Positions 61,132 to 64,000 of a stretch of DNA of 64,000 nt are shown here, piece by piece. The position numbers and the translations under genes are program-made. The stretch is from Palleniella intestinalis (GTDB taxonomy: Bacteria > Bacteroidota > Bacteroidia > Bacteroidales > Bacteroidaceae). The notes under the pieces were generated by a model, which worked only from the letters and a program-made list of their open reading frames with translations, made no database searches and was not told the DNA's origin. The DNA is taken from the NCBI RefSeq assembly GCF_013166595.1, contig NZ_JABKKG010000003.1:149408-213407 (forward strand), in the 5' to 3' direction. Position 1 is the first letter of the stretch; every line of letters begins with the position of its first letter.

Positions 61132-62574
61132 ATGATAAACAAAGACGAACTCATAAAGCTTCTGCATAGCACAGAAACATACAGAATAGAGCGCACTGTG
61201 TCTACAGGAGACATGGATAAGTTTCAGGAAGCAATATGCGCTTTCTCAAATGACTTGCCAGGTTCTCACAAGAAAGGATATCTGATAATTGGAGCTCGAG
61301 ACAATGGATGTTTGTCCGGGCTTAAGGTCAATGATGCCTTGATGAAACGAATATCAGGTATAAGGTCGGATGGAAATATTCTTCCTGTACCTATTATGTC
61401 TGTTGAACGGTTTGAGTTTGACGATGGTGATTTACTTGTTGTAGAAGTCTCTCCATCATTACTGCCACCTGTGCGTTATCGTGGCAGAACATTCATCCGC
61501 ATTGGTCCACGTAGAGACATTGCAACAGAAGCAGAAGAGCGCATATTGAATGAGAGACGCACTGCGTTTATGGCGACATTTGATGCTATGCCTTGTTTCG
61601 ATGCAAAACTGACGGATATTGATGTAGACTTTATTGTAAACAAGTATCTGCCACAAATCATTGATGAAGAGATCTTGGTTAATGACAAACGTAATGTGAA
61701 AGAACAATTAGCTGCCATACACTTATATGACTTAAAGCATGATTGTCCAACGTATGCTTCTCTTATTCTGTTTGGGAAAAATCCCAAATACTTCATGTCT
61801 GGTGCCTATATCCAATATGTTCATTTTGAAGGTGTGGACAATGGAAGTGAGATAATGAATGAACGCCAATTACATGGAGGGCTTTATGCAATGCTGCCAC
61901 AGTTGGATACATTTGTGCGTGATGCGATTGTTATGGAACGCCCTATTCCGGAAAGTGTGTTACGTGAGAAAATGGTCGTCAATTATCCCTTTCCAGCTCT
62001 TCGGGAGCTACTCATGAATGCCTGTATGCACCGCGACTATCAGTCAAATATGCCCATCAGATTATATCAATACAAAGACCGCATTGAAATAATGAATGCC
62101 GGTGGTCTGTATGGTGAAGCACGTCCTGAGAATTTTCCGAAAGTAAATGATTACCGCAATCCCATTATAGCAGAGGCGATGAAAGGCATGAAATATGTCA
62201 ATATGTTCAATCGTGGTATACAGCGTGTAAAAACAATGCTTAAAGAGAATGGAAACCCTATACCGGAGTTCAGGGTTGATAAAATCACAGCTTTTGAGGT
62301 TTGCGTAAAATTAAACAGAAAGGCTCAAAAGGGCATGAAAGGGCATGAAAAAGGGCATGAAAAAGGGCATGAAAAAGGGCATGAAATCAAAGAGATAATA
62401 CTACTTATATCTAAGGATAACTCCATATCAATAGTTGGATTGGCTAAAGCGAGTGGATTGTCTGTGAAATCTGTCCGGAACATTATCAACAGATTGAAAG
62501 ATTCGGGAAAAATACAGCATATCGGACCTGCAAGAGGTGGACATTGGAAGATTATGGATGATTGTGATAAATGA
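61132..62574 (+). CDS. AlbA_2/Schlafen-type ATP-binding protein with winged helix
   Basis: The ATG at 61132 (MINKDELIKLL, 480 aa) is preferred over a TTG at 61123. Residues about 10-125 form an AlbA_2 (Schlafen core) domain: KKGYLIIGARDNGCLSG, YRGRTFIRIGPRRD. Residues about 270-395 form a GHKL-like ATPase region, FPALRELLMNACMHRDYQ and RIEIMNAGGLYG. After a GHEK repeat (about 405-417) comes a winged-helix domain IVGLAKASGLSVKSVRNIINRL. Such proteins are often annotated as putative transcriptional regulators and accompany restriction islands. It may regulate or assist the system. Confidence 0.85.
   Translation: MINKDELIKLLHSTETYRIERTVSTGDMDKFQEAICAFSNDLPGSHKKGYLIIGARDNGCLSGLKVNDALMKRISGIRSDGNILPVPIMSVERFEFDDGDLLVVEVSPSLLPPVRYRGRTFIRIGPRRDIATEAEERILNERRTAFMATFDAMPCFDAKLTDIDVDFIVNKYLPQIIDEEILVNDKRNVKEQLAAIHLYDLKHDCPTYASLILFGKNPKYFMSGAYIQYVHFEGVDNGSEIMNERQLHGGLYAMLPQLDTFVRDAIVMERPIPESVLREKMVVNYPFPALRELLMNACMHRDYQSNMPIRLYQYKDRIEIMNAGGLYGEARPENFPKVNDYRNPIIAEAMKGMKYVNMFNRGIQRVKTMLKENGNPIPEFRVDKITAFEVCVKLNRKAQKGMKGHEKGHEKGHEKGHEIKEIILLISKDNSISIVGLAKASGLSVKSVRNIINRLKDSGKIQHIGPARGGHWKIMDDCDK
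62331..62383 (+). repeat. Intragenic GGGCATGAAAAA tandem repeat
   Basis: GGGCATG recurs at 62331, 62341, 62353, 62365 and 62377. Three spacings are 12 bp and encode GHEK in frame, while the first is 10 bp, which shifts frame relative to the unit and reads GMK. This shows past slippage by a non-multiple of three. Confidence 0.85.
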
Positions 62575-62707
62575 ACTTTCTGACAAGATGTTTATTTCTG
62601 TGTCTTTTTAACATCTGACATAAATTGCAAGATTCAAGAATGCTTAACATTCCTGCCAGATTTATGAAGAAAAGAATAATCGTATTTTCTTCGCACCTTA
62701 TTACTAT

Positions 62708-62743
62708 GAGGCGTATCTCTTTCCCAATGAAGAGACACGCCTC
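62708..62743 (+). terminator. Terminator of the defence operon
   Basis: GAGGCGTATCTCTTT pairs with GAAGAGACACGCCTC (one mismatch), loop of 6 nt; AT-rich tail. Confidence 0.75.
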
Positions 62744-62884
62744 AATTATTATAATAAGTTCATCAACATGATTTCAGAGCTTTTATTATAACTCCTATGT
62801 TTTTATATAGTAAAATCTTTGCTTAAAACATGAAAAACAACAAAGATAATGGCATGTACCCCCCCCATTGATACCCCTATAAAA

Positions 62885-62916
62885 TTTGGAATCGCTTGTG
62901 AAATGTTGTACCTTTG
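62885..62916 (+). promoter_or_regulatory. Orphan consensus promoter
   Basis: TTTG (62885-62888), N20 and TACCTTTG (62909-62916). No credible gene follows on this strand: about 250 nt downstream, up to the rpsO terminator, contain helices such as GTAATC/GATTAC and GGCAC/GTGCC but no family I know. A C8 run at 62859-62866 lies just upstream. The surrounding gap 62744-63170 has no other supported feature. Confidence 0.6.
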
Positions 62917-63170
62917 CACCAGCGAAGATAAGTTGCACCTTAGCATACATGAATTAATTCTGTCTGCATTCGGTTGGCACTGGCTTTGCATCCGTAATCG
63001 AAACCTTGATAATGGGGGATTACAAGTGTTCTTTGACAGATTTGCCATACAATATTATATTATAGTGCCGGGAGAATGCCGTGGGTATGTTTTCGTAAAG
63101 CCAGATGGGCAGAGCCGAGTGTGCTTGTGCTATGCCATGGAGATGAAAGGTCGAATGGGGTGCAACAAAA

Positions 63171-63205
63171 AAATCTCGCCACCATTATTTTTGGTGGCGA
63201 GATTT
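63171..63205 (-). terminator. Terminator of rpsO
   Basis: Perfect 13-bp stem AAATCTCGCCACC/GGTGGCGAGATTT; on the minus strand it runs into TTTTTTT. Confidence 0.9.
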
Positions 63206-63259
63206 GAGTTCTCATTAATCGAAGATTGCCGATGTAGGAATGAATCCCGGCGGCACATC

Positions 63260-63529
63260 TTATCGGCGGAGACCAAGAGCCTTAATGATGGCACGATAGC
63301 GATTGATGTCGCGGTCGTAGAGGTAGTCAAGGAGAGCACGGCGCTTGCCGACGAGCTTTGTCAGTGAACGTGCTGTTCTGAAATCCTTGTGGTTAACCTT
63401 CAGGTGCTCTGTAAGGTGCTTGATACGGTAAGTGAAGAGTGCGATCTGGCTCTCTGCTGAACCTGTGTCAGTTGTTGACTTTCCGTACTGTGTGAAGATC
63501 TCTGCCTTCTTTGTTGGGTCTAAATACAT
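63260..63529 (-). CDS. rpsO: 30S ribosomal protein S15
   Basis: The 89-aa length is exactly that of S15. The conserved core DTGSAESQIALFTYRIKHLTEHL and DFRTARSLTKLVGKRRALLDYL are rRNA-binding helices. It binds 16S rRNA early in assembly of the small-subunit platform. Monocistronic, with consensus promoter and terminator, and divergent from typA. Confidence 0.99.
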   Translation of the reverse strand: MYLDPTKKAEIFTQYGKSTTDTGSAESQIALFTYRIKHLTEHLKVNHKDFRTARSLTKLVGKRRALLDYLYDRDINRYRAIIKALGLRR

Positions 63530-63639
63530 GAATTTAGTGTGATTAATGGTTTGTTAATTACGTTCTTCTGATGTCTCCGCAACCTTAATCGTAGTCCGGC
63601 ACATCATCGAATGCAGCACTCCTTAGTGAAAATGCGTTG

Positions 63640-63670
63640 CAAAATTACAACTTTTTCCTCTATCAGCAAA
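63640..63670 (-). promoter_or_regulatory. Promoter of rpsO
   Basis: On the minus strand TTTG (63667-63670), N19 and TAATTTTG (63640-63647), leaving a leader of about 105 nt that could hold S15 autoregulation. Confidence 0.88.
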
Positions 63671-63689
63671 ATATTTAATATATTTTTTG

Positions 63690-63697
63690 TAATTTTG
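63690..63697 (+). promoter_or_regulatory. -7 element of typA
   Basis: TAATTTTG at 63690-63697, divergent from the rpsO promoter; leader of about 130 nt before the ATG at 63837. The -33 position is not clear. Confidence 0.65.
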
Positions 63698-63836
63698 CAC
63701 CGAAAAATAATGATAATTAGGTTGTAACCATAAGTTTTTCTGTCACAGGAATGCAATGATACTGGTTTTCATGCTATTGTGGCAGGATGGCAACGGTAAA
63801 ATGAAATTGTGTTTCTTTGGAACACCAAAAAAGATT

Positions 63837-64000
63837 ATGCAGGATATTAGAAATATCGCAATTATTGCGCATGTCGACCATGGCAAGACTACTTTGGTTG
63901 ACAAGATGATGCTTGCGGGAAAGCTTTTCCGTGACGGCCAGAACAATTCCGGCCAAGTGCTTGATGCCAATGATCTTGAGAGAGAGCGTGGCATAACGAT
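63837..64000 (+). CDS. typA: Ribosome-associated GTPase TypA/BipA, 5' part
   Basis: Only the first 54 codons are inside the window, and the gene runs off the right edge. [24 protein letters not shown] contains the G1 P-loop of translational GTPases (AHVDHGKTT), and [14 protein letters not shown] the G2/switch I region (RERGITI). The [18 protein letters not shown] spacing is typical of TypA/BipA rather than EF-Tu, EF-G or LepA. It supports ribosome assembly and stress adaptation. Confidence 0.95.
   Translation, partial: MQDIRNIAIIAHVDHGKTTLVDKMMLAGKLFRDGQNNSGQVLDANDLERERGIT

Noticed and set aside
62849-63367. 172-aa plus-strand ORF
   Set aside because: It begins upstream of the orphan promoter, continues through the rpsO terminator and overlaps rpsO antisense.

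Overview
The window reads as a chromosome segment of a Bacteroidales bacterium, most likely Prevotella-like. Three observations support this. Nearly every clear promoter has the Bacteroidetes form TTTG-N19/20-TAnnTTTG. Starts lack Shine-Dalgarno sequences. Several gene sets are lineage-typical: PorX and PorT of type IX secretion, an ExbB-ExbD-ExbD-TonB operon followed by a PstS-like lipoprotein and a TPR protein, a MaeB-type malic enzyme, and tpiA-SPOR-folE. No rRNA, prophage, transposase or CRISPR array was found.

Layout. 1-4.9 kb: end of a TPR protein, porX, and two tandem paralogous glycosyltransferases. 5-5.8 kb: convergent tRNA-His and tRNA-Met whose promoters are identical over 30 bp. 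5.9-9.2 kb: an LptF/LptG-type permease and an aspartate aminotransferase. 9.4-15.4 kb: the TonB-energising operon plus PstS-like and TPR proteins. 15.9-19.5 kb: tadA, an AAA-CYTH fusion, and a LytS/LytTR two-component pair. 19.8-21.8 kb: rubrerythrin, superoxide dismutase and carbonic anhydrase. 22-24.9 kb: mostly non-coding, with three candidate small RNAs, a small zinc-ribbon protein and a coiled-coil lipoprotein. 24.9-41.2 kb: metabolism (malic enzyme, aldolase, a 5'-nucleotidase split over two genes, PorT, a DUF1599 protein, a DoxX-like protein, tpiA, folE, a split transketolase with sugar kinase and isomerase, exonuclease III).

41.6-52.9 kb is the most unusual region. A promoter drives about 435 nt of ORF-free, hairpin-rich RNA that ends in an intrinsic terminator 65 nt before a tightly packed nine-gene operon. 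The operon encodes an inner-membrane protein, a 1033-aa tubulin/FtsZ-superfamily protein, a zinc-ribbon/TM/periplasmic linker protein, and six Sec-exported proteins (LPP20-like, NTF2-like, PEGA plus short sulfatase-modifying-factor-like, a large internally duplicated protein, and two of unknown fold). I read it as a trans-envelope system built around a cytoplasmic GTPase polymer, possibly controlled by attenuation in its leader.

53.3-62.6 kb: an AT-rich four-gene defence-type island with a PLD-nuclease/SNF2-like helicase, an Eco57I/PglX-like adenine methylase, an Mrr-like nuclease and an AlbA/Schlafen-type ATPase carrying a slippage-prone 12-bp repeat. 62.6-64 kb: an orphan promoter, rpsO on the minus strand and the start of typA/bipA.

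Across the window, five intergenic loci (5.5, 15.6, 30.4, 41.4 and 53.1 kb) hold the same array of four or five 14-bp near-palindromes spaced 21-23 bp apart. Two unlinked genes, at 13.9 and 23.1 kb, share a promoter block with a phased TTGACAC direct repeat.
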